The position numbers and the translations under genes are program-made. A stretch of DNA of 64,000 bases from Novosphingobium sp. MW5 (GTDB taxonomy: Bacteria; Pseudomonadota; Alphaproteobacteria; Sphingomonadales; Sphingomonadaceae): contig JAPCWB010000001.1 of the NCBI GenBank assembly GCA_025938935.1, forward strand, positions 310,001 through 374,000, in the 5' to 3' direction. The notes under the pieces are model-generated. The model was not told where the DNA came from and did no database searches. It was given only the letters and a program-made list of their open reading frames with translations. This document shows positions 25,524-34,279 of this stretch, in pieces; position 1 is the stretch's first letter, and each line of letters opens with the position of its first letter.

Positions 25524-26773
25524 GCGGGAAGCAGCCCTTTGATTGCTGCCGTAAGTTCCGGCAGGAAGGGATAGGGATCGCTTCGAACGAAATCAGCGTT
25601 TTCAGCCACCAGCACCGGACCAGCCGACTGCGCACATGCTTTGCCGATAGCCTGGCCGAGAGCCTGTGCAGAGATCGCATTGATCGAGACGATATTGGGA
25701 TGCCAGGCGGACAGGTCCTTGGCAAAATAGCCGTTGGTCACCGTGCGCAGGCCAAAATGCGCCATTTCGAGCGGCGGATAGCTGGGGTGCGGCGAGGCCA
25801 TCAGGCTGATGCCGACCGAACTGGTCAGCATCAGCCTTGCATAGTCATCAAGCGGCAGTTTGCCGAGCGAGCGGATGGTCTGTCCATTGGCGAGCTGCAC
25901 CGGGGCATGAGGGGTTCCCGCCGAGACGATCTCCCATCCGGCATGATCCTGGTCCTGCTCAATCCACGTATTGAGGCCGCGCACCAGTGCACCGAAGCAA
26001 TTGCGCTCGATATTGGGCCGCCCGTAAACGACGATGCGCCGCGCGCGCGGATGGTCCGCCACTTGGGAGAGGTAGGGCCGCAGCGCATCGTTGACGACTG
26101 GCTCGAAAACGAAGCTGCGTTCGGCCCGGTGACCGACGGCTTCGAACCAGAGATGCAAGTTCGAGCTGTTGAATATGCCCCACAGCCTGCCCACCCGGTC
26201 ATAGGCCTCGCGCGCGAGCATGTGCGCGGTCGAGAACGGGTAAAAGTTCGGCTCGTATTCCTGGATCAGATAGAGAAGCGGCAAGCGCTCCTGTCGGAAA
26301 TGGCTGGCCTGCGCTTCCAGCAGCGGGCGTACGTTTAGCGCGCACCACCAGTTGTAGGCGACGACTATATCGGCCGCCCGAACGCCGAGCGAGGCCTTGC
26401 CGGGTTCGAGCAGTTCGACCGTTACCTCTTCCAGCCCGATGCCATGCCGGACCGCCACCCTTGTGGCGATGGCGCTATCGGTATCGCGCCCCGGTTCGCT
26501 GAGGACGATCCGCAGGTCGAAGGCGGTCGTTTGCCTGAGGCGGGCCGCAAGCGCGAAAAAGATATCCAGCCCGGTCATGACCCCGCCGAAGGCCGTCGCC
26601 TTGGACAGGTTGGGAATGACCAGGCTCAGCCGGGGAACGGGTGAGGGGTCTGCGACGAAGCCATAGTCGGCCAGAACCACATCATCGATCGGCGGCGGTG
26701 CCAGCCGCTGGCGCGCGCCGATCACCATGTTGCGCAGCGACGTGGGCATGTGCCGTTTGATGAAGGCGCGCAT
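25520..26773 (-). CDS. WsaF-like glycosyltransferase (rhamnosyltransferase type)
   Basis: A 417-aa GT-B enzyme. The N-terminal domain contains RLSLVIPNLSKATAFGG and YLIQEYEPNFYPFST. The C-terminal domain contains RIVVYGRPNIERNCF and GISLMASPHPSYPPLEMAHFG. This wording matches the WsaF group that adds rhamnose in S-layer and surface polysaccharides; the sugar itself is inference. The start overlaps the methyltransferase stop (TGATG), so it is the second gene of a two-gene minus unit. Confidence 0.78.
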   Translation of the reverse strand: MRAFIKRHMPTSLRNMVIGARQRLAPPPIDDVVLADYGFVADPSPVPRLSLVIPNLSKATAFGGVMTGLDIFFALAARLRQTTAFDLRIVLSEPGRDTDSAIATRVAVRHGIGLEEVTVELLEPGKASLGVRAADIVVAYNWWCALNVRPLLEAQASHFRQERLPLLYLIQEYEPNFYPFSTAHMLAREAYDRVGRLWGIFNSSNLHLWFEAVGHRAERSFVFEPVVNDALRPYLSQVADHPRARRIVVYGRPNIERNCFGALVRGLNTWIEQDQDHAGWEIVSAGTPHAPVQLANGQTIRSLGKLPLDDYARLMLTSSVGISLMASPHPSYPPLEMAHFGLRTVTNGYFAKDLSAWHPNIVSINAISAQALGQAIGKACAQSAGPVLVAENADFVRSDPYPFLPELTAAIKGLLPA

Positions 26774-27810
26774 CAGTTTGGCGCCGCCTGCGCCGTCAAG
26801 GTAAGGAATTCGCAGTTTTCCAAGGTCTCGGGCGGGACGCTGGCCATAGCCTCGCGCGCCGCGCCGCGCTCCCCATCAGGCATGGCCTCAAGTGATTGCT
26901 GCCATAGCCACGGCCTGATCGAACCACGCACATGGTATTCCGGCTTGGCAAATCCGGCTGCTTCGAGCGCCGCGTCGAGCCCTGCGCGGCTTGGTATGGA
27001 CAAATGGCGCGGCACTTCCAGCCCCCGCCAATAGCGCCCGAACAGCGAGAGGCCGAAGGCTGCCGCATTAGGTGTTTCGAGATAGAGCTGCCCTCCCGGC
27101 CGCAGGCATGCACGCAGGCGGCGCAGCAGGGTGACCGGGTCCTGCACGTGTTCGATGACATGGGCCAGCGTCACGAGGTCAAAGCTGCCATCATATTCCG
27201 GGGATTCCAGGTCACCCGGCAGCATCACTTCAAGGCCCGACTTGCGCGCCAGGTCAAGCGAGGCAGGATCGAAATCGACCCCGATCACCCGGTTGCCCAG
27301 CCGCCGCATCCGCAGCAGGTATTCCCCGCCGCCGCAGCCGTAATCAAGGATGCTTGCCGGCGCAGGGGGAGCGAGCCGGTAATGATCGTCCGTATCGCCA
27401 ACCCCGGGCCGAAGCAGGCGGTGAATGCCGTAACCCACCAGATCCACCGGACTGGCGGAGCCCGCATACCGCCTGCGCGCGTATGCCTTCCTGATCCGGT
27501 GCGCGACGCCGCCGCCCGGCGTTTCGAGGATCACATCGATGCTGGTGTGGGCGTCGTGCGTGTAATAGCTCGAATAGGCGAGTGGCAGACTTTCCTCGGC
27601 AAGGCGCGGTGACAAGACAAGAGAAGCGCAGTCCGGGCACCGGGCGAAGTCGAACTCGCCCGGAATCTGTCCGAAGAAATAGTCCGCAGCGCTCAGGTGC
27701 GTTTCGGCGGCAAGACCCGCTCCGCAATAGAGGCATTGGGCCACCGTTTCGAACTCAAGCTTTTCGGCAATGCTGGCTTTCATCAGGTCTGCCTGTTTGC
27801 TTATTGACAT
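26773..27810 (-). CDS. SAM-dependent methyltransferase with N-terminal Zn-ribbon
   Basis: About 345 aa from the ATG at 27810 (27783 is an alternative). Two CxxC pairs near the N-terminus (CLYCGAG; CPDC) form a zinc site. The Rossmann methyltransferase core has motif I ILDYGCGGGEYL and LAHVIEHVQDP. This layout occurs in sugar and sugar-nucleotide methyltransferases of surface polysaccharide loci. It probably methylates a sugar of the repeat unit and is coupled to the glycosyltransferase gene. Confidence 0.8.
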   Translation of the reverse strand: MSISKQADLMKASIAEKLEFETVAQCLYCGAGLAAETHLSAADYFFGQIPGEFDFARCPDCASLVLSPRLAEESLPLAYSSYYTHDAHTSIDVILETPGGGVAHRIRKAYARRRYAGSASPVDLVGYGIHRLLRPGVGDTDDHYRLAPPAPASILDYGCGGGEYLLRMRRLGNRVIGVDFDPASLDLARKSGLEVMLPGDLESPEYDGSFDLVTLAHVIEHVQDPVTLLRRLRACLRPGGQLYLETPNAAAFGLSLFGRYWRGLEVPRHLSIPSRAGLDAALEAAGFAKPEYHVRGSIRPWLWQQSLEAMPDGERGAAREAMASVPPETLENCEFLTLTAQAAPN

Positions 27811-27991
27811 CGTGCCCCGATTGCGCAGGCAGACGGAGCACGGCCGATTGTCTGCCAGAAACGGAAACGGCACTTTCGCCGCGTTTCGCAGCGCGCGCAA
27901 TGCACGAATGCCCGATGCGCATCAACCAGTTAGGAAGAGCGCGCGCTATGAGCTTGACAGACGGGTGCTGCCGGACAGAAGGCTGGCCGGC

Positions 27992-29455
27992 ATGTCCCTG
28001 GTCAAGAATAGCGCTTACACCCTCGCGGGGACAATCCTTCCGGTCATTATCGGCATTGTCACCGTGCCGTTCTACATCGCCGCCATCGGCATGGAACGCT
28101 ATGGTGCGCTGTCGATTGCCTGGCTGCTCCTTGGCTATTTCGGGCAGGCCGATTTCGGCATAGGCAGGGCGATTACCCAGCGGATCGCGTCCTGCCGCGA
28201 TGCCGATGCGGACAGGCTCGCCGAAATCGTCTGGTCTGGTCTGGTCGCGATTTTCCTATTCGGCTTGCTGGGAGCGATCTTCATCTACCTCGGCGGCCAT
28301 TGGTTTTTCGGAAGCGTCTTCAAGATCGAGGCGGGGCTGAGGCAGGAACTCGCCGAATCGCTGTGGATGCTCGCCCTGTGCAATCCGCTCGTGGCGCTGA
28401 CGGGGGTCACTTCGGGCAGCCTTATGGGGATCGAACGCTTCAAGCTGGTTTCGCTCAGCAACCTGATCGGCAACTCGGCGCTTCTCCTTCTGCCACTGCT
28501 CGCCGCCAGCCTGATCGGGAACCATCTTGGCATCCTGATCGGCGCATCGCTTGTGGCCCGCGGCATTGCGCTTGCCATGATGAGCGGCGCGGTCTGGTGG
28601 CGGTTCCTGAAAGGCCGTGCCATGGCCTTTTCCGCGGCCGAGGCCCGGCGCCTGGTATCGTTCGGCAAATGGGTGATGGTTTCGGCCTTCGTCGGGCCCC
28701 TGATGATATTTGCCGACCGCTTCGTGATCGGAGCCGTTCTGGGCGCGGTTGCCGTCGCCGCCTATTCGATCCCGTTTCAGATCGCCAGCCGCACCATGGT
28801 GCTGCCCGCGGCCATTGCCCAGGTCCTGTTCCCCCGCTTTGCATTGGACGGGGACGATAAGTCCCGGCTCCGTGCCGCCGAATCGACTATCGCGGTGGGG
28901 CTGCTGTTCGCCCCTCCCATCCTTGTGCTCATGGCCCTGGCCGATCCCCTGCTGCACATCTGGCTGGGGGCAAAACTTGATCCGCGTTCGGTGCCCGTCG
29001 CCCAGATCGTGCTGGCCGGTTTCTGGGTCAACGGCATCGCCAACGTTCCCTATGCGTTGATCCAGGCTCGCGGCAACCCGCGCTTCACCGCGCTCCTGCA
29101 CATTGCGGAGCTGCCCTTCTATCTGGCGGCGCTTTACCTGTTCGGCATGCAATGGGGCCTTGTCGGCCTTGCCATCGCCTTTTCGCTGCGCTGCCTTGCC
29201 GACCTGCTGGTCCTGATGAAGGCCGGGCACAGCTGGAATAGCGCCGTGCTGGGCCGGCTATCGGTTCCTGGAGCCGCAATCCTGCTCGTGCTGGCAGCGT
29301 CCGAGTACCTGCGGGGCTGGCAGGTCCCAATCAGCGCGGCAGTCGTGCTGGGAATCATTTCGCTTGGCTTTGCGATAAGGTACCTGCCCGACCAGATGCT
29401 GGGCCCGATCAAGTCGCTGGTTAGTCGCCTGATACCGTCGCTCGGTTCGCGTTGA
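27992..29455 (+). CDS. Wzx-type polysaccharide flippase
   Basis: A 487-aa protein with about 12-14 membrane helices. It begins SLVKNSAYTLAGTILPVIIG, as in MATE/RfbX-type exporters. It flips undecaprenyl-linked repeat units across the inner membrane. The ATG at 27992 has AGAAGG upstream. An in-frame ATG at 27908 would add 28 residues (ending RRVLPDRRLAG) and cannot be ruled out. It is divergent from the methyltransferase gene. Confidence 0.85.
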   Translation: MSLVKNSAYTLAGTILPVIIGIVTVPFYIAAIGMERYGALSIAWLLLGYFGQADFGIGRAITQRIASCRDADADRLAEIVWSGLVAIFLFGLLGAIFIYLGGHWFFGSVFKIEAGLRQELAESLWMLALCNPLVALTGVTSGSLMGIERFKLVSLSNLIGNSALLLLPLLAASLIGNHLGILIGASLVARGIALAMMSGAVWWRFLKGRAMAFSAAEARRLVSFGKWVMVSAFVGPLMIFADRFVIGAVLGAVAVAAYSIPFQIASRTMVLPAAIAQVLFPRFALDGDDKSRLRAAESTIAVGLLFAPPILVLMALADPLLHIWLGAKLDPRSVPVAQIVLAGFWVNGIANVPYALIQARGNPRFTALLHIAELPFYLAALYLFGMQWGLVGLAIAFSLRCLADLLVLMKAGHSWNSAVLGRLSVPGAAILLVLAASEYLRGWQVPISAAVVLGIISLGFAIRYLPDQMLGPIKSLVSRLIPSLGSR

Positions 29456-29520
29456 AGGCTTGTTGATTGGCAGCCGAGCGATTAAGCCTGCGGCAGTAAT
29501 CATTACCGAAAGTGCATTGT

Positions 29521-29628
29521 ATGACCACCAGCGACCATTCCCGGCGCATCAGAAGCCTGATCACCTGGTACGGCGGCGGCATTGCCGCAATCGCGGTCAT
29601 CCTGCTGATCGCACTGCCCCGGCTCTAG
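29521..29628 (+). CDS. Tiny single-pass membrane protein, 35 aa
   Basis: ATG 29521 to TAG 29626. The product starts TTSDHSRRIRSLITWY, a positively charged N-terminus, followed by one hydrophobic helix (about 18-33). It is the only frame in the 270-bp gap after the flippase gene. The ribosome-binding site is weak (GAAAG). The basic-then-hydrophobic design is protein-like, but it is too short to be sure. Confidence 0.35.
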   Translation: MTTSDHSRRIRSLITWYGGGIAAIAVILLIALPRL

Positions 29629-29727
29629 GCTTCGACCCGCAGTTCAGGGTCGGACAAAAAGTCGGACGACATCGGCGACCGCCGCCAGCCCACGATGCGT
29701 AGGCCGGCGGCGGTGCCAGAGGAAGTC

Positions 29728-31896
29728 CTAGAGCATTCCCGAAATATCGCTCCACACGGCATTGGCCTTGTTTGCCTCGAAGAAGACCAAGGTTTCGCGC
29801 GGTGCAAAGGCGACGCCGGCAAAGCCCCATGTCGCATCCGTCAGGGTCTTGGGTTCGTCCATCATGTTCTGGATGAGATAGACGTTGCCCAGGCTGGTCA
29901 CCCGCTTCGATCCCTGGAACGGCCCCGGCAGGTATTCGGCAGTCGGCGGCGCGGCAAAGGTAAGTCCGCTTTCCGCCGTTGTCTGCTGGCCTGATGGCAC
30001 CGTATCCGGGCAGACGCGGTAGGTCGTCGGCCAGATCCGCTTGGTGGCCGGATTGACCAGCAAGTTGGTGGCAAATCCGGTTTCCAGCAGCTTCCAGCGC
30101 TCGATAATCTGGGTCAGCGCCAGCTTGACGTCTGCCGGCGTGGCATTGTGGCTGGTGAAGGTCTTGGACCCGTTGATCCATTCAAATCTCTGCGGGAAGA
30201 AGCTGATCGCTTCGGCCCCCATCACAATGGCGTCGGCAATCTGGAAGCGGACCTGTTGCGGTGTCGGAATACGCAGCTCGGTCTGGTAGGTTTCGACGAA
30301 ACCTGCCGTGGCGATGAACACGGCATAGGGCGACGTCGCCAGCCAGTTCGTCGTCGGCACCCCGCCGAGGTCCCATTGCTCAAGTCGGGAGGCAACCAGT
30401 CCGCGCGACGCATGGGTCGCCGTATAGGGCTGGCCATTGGGCCGGTACATTTGCACCACGGTTTTGCCGGCCGTGGTTCCCTGCACCGGGTAAAGGTCGA
30501 ACCCGCCTTGCACCGCATCATAGGCGGCAAACTGGTTGAAGTAGGGAAACAGGACCGCGGCCTGCTGGTAGACGATCGCCGGACCCGTGTTGTTCATCGC
30601 GCGGGGCACGGTGAACGTCGGGTCGGCTGCATCGAGCATGGCCAATTGCGGGGCGATGTCGAAGCCGCTGCCTTCCGCCTCGTCCTGCACCGGCCAGCCA
30701 ACAATGTATGGCCGCATGGCGGGTGCAAGGTCGGCCGTGGCACGGGCCGAGGTGAACGGGTGGCGCGCGATCTTGAAACCGGCGGAAATCGCCGCGCTGT
30801 CCCACGCCTCGGCCGCCACGACATGCTGGTGCCTGAAGGTGCTCAGGTTCGCGGGATCGAAGCCGGTCACGCCGGACACATCTGGGTTCCAGGTGTCGAG
30901 AATGTTGACCCCGACCTCGGACCAGAAAGTGAACTGCGAGGAAGGCTGGGCAAAAACCATCCAGGGGAACCGGCCCCCAAGCTCGCGGGCAAAACCTTGG
31001 TCGGGCCGATTGAGCGGCGGGGCCGGCGGTTCAAAAGGGGGCATTACGCCGCCTCCCATCGCCGTATCGAGCCAGTACTCCGCCGGTACCGGATCAGCCG
31101 TAAGCGCGCCGCGGACGATGATGCCGTACACATCGGCGGCAATGCCGGTGCGGAAGTTCATCTTGCCGATGTTGACCGTGACGGTTCCGAGGGCATTCGT
31201 GCCCTTGTCGCCAACACCATTGGCACCCGCCACACCGTTGATCCGGATGGTCGAAAGGTCATTCGGAATGTCGTGCTGCGATGACATGATCATCGAATTG
31301 GGCGCGGTGGTATTGGCCGTCGCATTCGTTGCCGTGCCTTCACCCGACGTCGCGGAAAGCAGAGCGTCCCAGACGGTGGTCGCCCCGGAAGCCCGCTGCC
31401 GGACGCGCATCGTCGATGGGCCGGGAGCAGCAGTCGAAGTCATCTCGACGATGCCCGCAAGGCTGATCTGGCTGCGGTTGCGCAGCGCCGCGAAGATCGA
31501 GAGCGTAGCGGCCGAAGCAAAGGGCACGCTCGTCACGAGGTTATCGTCGACCCCGTCGAATTCGAGATAGTATTTCGACGTAGTAGCGTTCTGGCGCAGG
31601 ATTGGGCGCTGGGTCGCAGTTGCCTGTGTCGCATTGCGGCCCCGACCGCTCTTGTCGTTGATGCGCGCGACCGGCTGGCCGACTGCTGCGGCAATGGTCC
31701 CGGCGGTGTCCTGGAACATCGTCGCAAGATCCTGCACGTCATACCAGAACCCTTCTTCGCCCGCGGCGAAGAAGCTCGAGGGCGAGAAGGCCGGGGGCGG
31801 AGGCGGCGGCGGCGGAGGGGGCGGCGGGGGCGGCGGAGACCCGCCACCACCGGGCCGCTGCACCGACCTTGTGATCTTGTAGTCGAGTCCCAGCAT
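29728..31896 (-). CDS. Spike/tail-fibre-like protein with poly-Pro linker and LamG-like domain
   Basis: A 722-aa protein. A short head (LGLDYKITRSV) leads to a run of 15 prolines (about 21-35). A LamG/concanavalin-like region follows (about 60-285: ATAATQRPILRQ-type, YLEFDGVDDNLVTSVPF, then GIIVRGALTADPVPAEYW), and then a large C-terminal part with a glycosidase-barrel feel (FPWMVFAQPSSQFTFWSEVG). There is no signal peptide. Its start overlaps the spike-base-like gene (TGATG). This resembles GTA/phage head-spike or tail-fibre adhesins that bind surface polysaccharide. It lies inside an EPS locus. Confidence 0.65.
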   Translation of the reverse strand: MLGLDYKITRSVQRPGGGGSPPPPPPPPPPPPPPPAFSPSSFFAAGEEGFWYDVQDLATMFQDTAGTIAAAVGQPVARINDKSGRGRNATQATATQRPILRQNATTSKYYLEFDGVDDNLVTSVPFASAATLSIFAALRNRSQISLAGIVEMTSTAAPGPSTMRVRQRASGATTVWDALLSATSGEGTATNATANTTAPNSMIMSSQHDIPNDLSTIRINGVAGANGVGDKGTNALGTVTVNIGKMNFRTGIAADVYGIIVRGALTADPVPAEYWLDTAMGGGVMPPFEPPAPPLNRPDQGFARELGGRFPWMVFAQPSSQFTFWSEVGVNILDTWNPDVSGVTGFDPANLSTFRHQHVVAAEAWDSAAISAGFKIARHPFTSARATADLAPAMRPYIVGWPVQDEAEGSGFDIAPQLAMLDAADPTFTVPRAMNNTGPAIVYQQAAVLFPYFNQFAAYDAVQGGFDLYPVQGTTAGKTVVQMYRPNGQPYTATHASRGLVASRLEQWDLGGVPTTNWLATSPYAVFIATAGFVETYQTELRIPTPQQVRFQIADAIVMGAEAISFFPQRFEWINGSKTFTSHNATPADVKLALTQIIERWKLLETGFATNLLVNPATKRIWPTTYRVCPDTVPSGQQTTAESGLTFAAPPTAEYLPGPFQGSKRVTSLGNVYLIQNMMDEPKTLTDATWGFAGVAFAPRETLVFFEANKANAVWSDISGML

Positions 31897-32165
31897 CAGG
31901 CGAGACCAACGATCTGGCTGGCAGTGGTGCCGGTGGCGCGAATGGCGCGGGCTCGGACGGGGAGCACAGTGCCTGTCGGCACATTGGCGAAGGTCACGTC
32001 CGCCGTCGCATCGACCGTGCGCACAACAATGTTACCGCCGGTGCCAACGTAAAGTGCCTTGGTCACGACCGCGAGGTCATTGGCGTCGTTGGGGACAATG
32101 GCAACGCAGTTACGCGCAGGGCTGGAAACGGAATCAGCGGAAAGTTCGAAGGGGTTCGAAGGCAA
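31896..32165 (-). CDS. Spike base protein (Rcc01079/GTA head-spike type)
   Basis: An 89-aa protein from a TTG start at 32165, with AGGAG 8 bases upstream. The wording matches the small spike-base family of the Rhodobacter gene transfer agent: a PSNPFELSADSVSSPARN start, VPNDANDLAVVTKALYVGTG, VTFANVPTGTVLPVRARAI and the ending ATGTTASQIVGL. In Rhodobacter the base and a larger adhesin form the head spike that recognises capsule. Here it precedes and is coupled to a large adhesin-like gene. No other phage structural genes are near. Confidence 0.72.
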   Translation of the reverse strand: MPSNPFELSADSVSSPARNCVAIVPNDANDLAVVTKALYVGTGGNIVVRTVDATADVTFANVPTGTVLPVRARAIRATGTTASQIVGLA

Positions 32166-32313
32166 GGCACACACTCCTGATGAGACAGAACAAAGAAAGA
32201 ACAAACTTCTATGCAAACTGCCATCATGTAGGAAAGTGGATTCTTGTCTTACTGATATCTCTCTGAAATCGTTCAGTTATATTGTGATAAACAATGAAAT
32301 GTCAGGCGCCTGT

Positions 32314-34056
32314 TCAGGCAACACGGCCGTCCCTCAAGGTCAGGACTCGATCCGCGACGAAGCTTTCCGGCAAGCGGTGCGCGATGATCAGGACGGTCAT
32401 CCGGCTGCGAAAGTTGCCGATCGTTTCCAGCAGGCGCCGCTCGACCTCCGGGTCGAGTGCGCTCGTCGCCTCGTCAAGGATCAGCAGCCCCGGCTTGCCG
32501 AGCAGCGCACGGGCCAGGCAGATCCTCTGGCGCTCGCCGCCGGAAAGCCGTGCGCCGCGATTGCCCATCTTGGTTTCGAGACCGTCGGGAAGCCGACGGA
32601 CAAATTGCTCCGCCTCGGCCATGGCGAGCGCCTGCCAGATGTCGGCCTCGCTTGCATCGGGCGTCGCCCAGAGCAGGTTTTCCCGCAGCGTCAGGTCGAA
32701 CAGGAAGGATTCCTGCGGCACATAGGCTGCCAGATGACGCTGGGTGGAGGCAAAGCGGACTGTTTGCGCCTGAGCGCCGGCCAAAAGCACCTGTCCGGAA
32801 TCCGGCGTGACCAGTCCCACCATCATGTCTGCCAGCGTTGTCTTGCCGCTGCCGGACGGCCCCAACAATACGGCAATTTCGCCCCCGCCGATTGTCAGGC
32901 TGACATCGTCCAGCAATTTGCGCCCGCCATTTGGAAGGAAGTAATTCACCGCATCGACCCGGACGTCCACGGGGCCGTTGGGTAGGACGGCCGCACCGTC
33001 CGAATTGCCAGAAACTGCATCCGTTGCAGCGGTCTTCCGCTCGAGGTCCTGCTCCATGCGCGAGAGGTTCTCGAATGCAGGGAGCATGGTCAGCACGTCC
33101 TGCGCCGACTGTGCCAGGCTTTGTACCGGCCCGATAATCCGCGTCATAAGGGCCAGCATGGCGAATAGCACGGCTGGGGGAGTTTTCAGCCAGTGCAGGC
33201 CGACAAAGACGATCGCCGCGGCCGCCAATCCTGCCGCGAACTGAAAGGCATTGTGGCTGATGACCTGTACACTGGAAAAGGCGAGGCCCCTGTCGCGGAT
33301 GTCCCGGCAGACCTGCAGGAAGTCTGCCGTATAGCGGTTCTCCGCCCGGTACGCCTTGGCCAGTTTCATGCCCGCAAGGAAATCGCTGAAGACGGCCTGC
33401 CGGGCAGCGCCATAGCGGCTCAATTCCTGGCCGTGCACATGCGAGGCACGGACGAGCGGCAAGAGGAAGGGTATGCCCAGCAGGGCAGCGGCAATGGCTA
33501 TGAAACTGAGCGCTGGTGAAAGCCATAGGGCGAGCGCCAGCAGCAGCATCAACTGTAGCAGCGCGACCACCGCCTGAAGCAAGCGATCCGTGCCGATCGA
33601 CAAGCGTTCGACTTCGGCATTCATGGCAAACTCGATGTGCGAATGGCGCATGTCCTGAACCTGCCGCCATGTGGCTCCTGCAATCGCGCGGACCAGCCGC
33701 TCGCGCTGGCCATCGACAAGATCGAGCGCCAGCCGGAGTGATTGCCGGTCCCGCTGCCAGGCCACAACCGCGCGGATCGCCAGGACGGCAATGTAGAACC
33801 CAAGGATTGCGCCAAGCAGTCCTGCACCGGTCAGGTTGGCCGGGAGCACCGCGGCAAGCGCCTGCCACTGGCCACCACCTGCGGCCGGGCCGAATATCAG
33901 TCCGAGAAGCGGGATGAGCATGAGAATGCCAACCCCTTCGAGCAGCGACCCCAGCAGCACCAGCCCAAGGACAAGCCCAATCCGCCGGACACCAAGCGCG
34001 CCAAACCGCGAGGCAAATGCCCGCATCTGGACCAGCGGTTTCGCCGCGGACTCCAT
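32314..34056 (-). CDS. ABC transporter, fused permease and ATPase (lasso-type D protein)
   Basis: A 580-aa half-transporter. Six membrane helices occupy about 1-320 (VLGLVLLGSLLEGVGILM first), followed by an ATPase with Walker A GPSGSGKTT, signature LSGGERQR and Walker B LLILDEATSALD. The ATG at 34056 is chosen because an upstream frame to 34290 lacks hydrophobic or conserved sequence. It is divergent from the kinase-precursor-B1-B2-C genes, the usual place for a lasso-peptide exporter. An exporter of a polysaccharide building block is an alternative. Confidence 0.82.
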   Translation of the reverse strand: MESAAKPLVQMRAFASRFGALGVRRIGLVLGLVLLGSLLEGVGILMLIPLLGLIFGPAAGGGQWQALAAVLPANLTGAGLLGAILGFYIAVLAIRAVVAWQRDRQSLRLALDLVDGQRERLVRAIAGATWRQVQDMRHSHIEFAMNAEVERLSIGTDRLLQAVVALLQLMLLLALALWLSPALSFIAIAAALLGIPFLLPLVRASHVHGQELSRYGAARQAVFSDFLAGMKLAKAYRAENRYTADFLQVCRDIRDRGLAFSSVQVISHNAFQFAAGLAAAAIVFVGLHWLKTPPAVLFAMLALMTRIIGPVQSLAQSAQDVLTMLPAFENLSRMEQDLERKTAATDAVSGNSDGAAVLPNGPVDVRVDAVNYFLPNGGRKLLDDVSLTIGGGEIAVLLGPSGSGKTTLADMMVGLVTPDSGQVLLAGAQAQTVRFASTQRHLAAYVPQESFLFDLTLRENLLWATPDASEADIWQALAMAEAEQFVRRLPDGLETKMGNRGARLSGGERQRICLARALLGKPGLLILDEATSALDPEVERRLLETIGNFRSRMTVLIIAHRLPESFVADRVLTLRDGRVA

Positions 34057-34132
34057 CCTTCTCGCTGCCCTCCTGCCAAAAAACGGCGTGCTCCGTTCCA
34101 TTGGCATAGACCAAGCTGGCGCGGTGCACACC

Positions 34133-34156
34133 CGTGAATGGTCATTTCCGTTCACG
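34133..34156. promoter_or_regulatory. Inverted repeat in the divergent promoter region of the RiPP cluster
   Basis: CGTGAATGG and CCGTTCACG form 9-base arms with one mismatch around a 6-base spacer. They lie between the ABC transporter start (34056) and the kinase start (34280). This is a likely operator for a dimeric regulator of both directions; the regulator is not known. Confidence 0.4.
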
Positions 34157-34279
34157 CACCGCCTCTTGACCCTTGTGATCTTGCTGCATGGAGGAAAAGC
34201 TGCCACGTGCTCCTCCGGTGGATGGTGCCGGCCCGACGGGTTCATGACTGCCATTCCGCAGCGATCAGCAGAAGCCAGA

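Noticed and set aside
31634..31882. Gly-rich plus-strand ORF opposite the poly-Pro linker
   Set aside because: It is the shadow of the Pro codon run in the 722-aa gene and has no ribosome-binding site.
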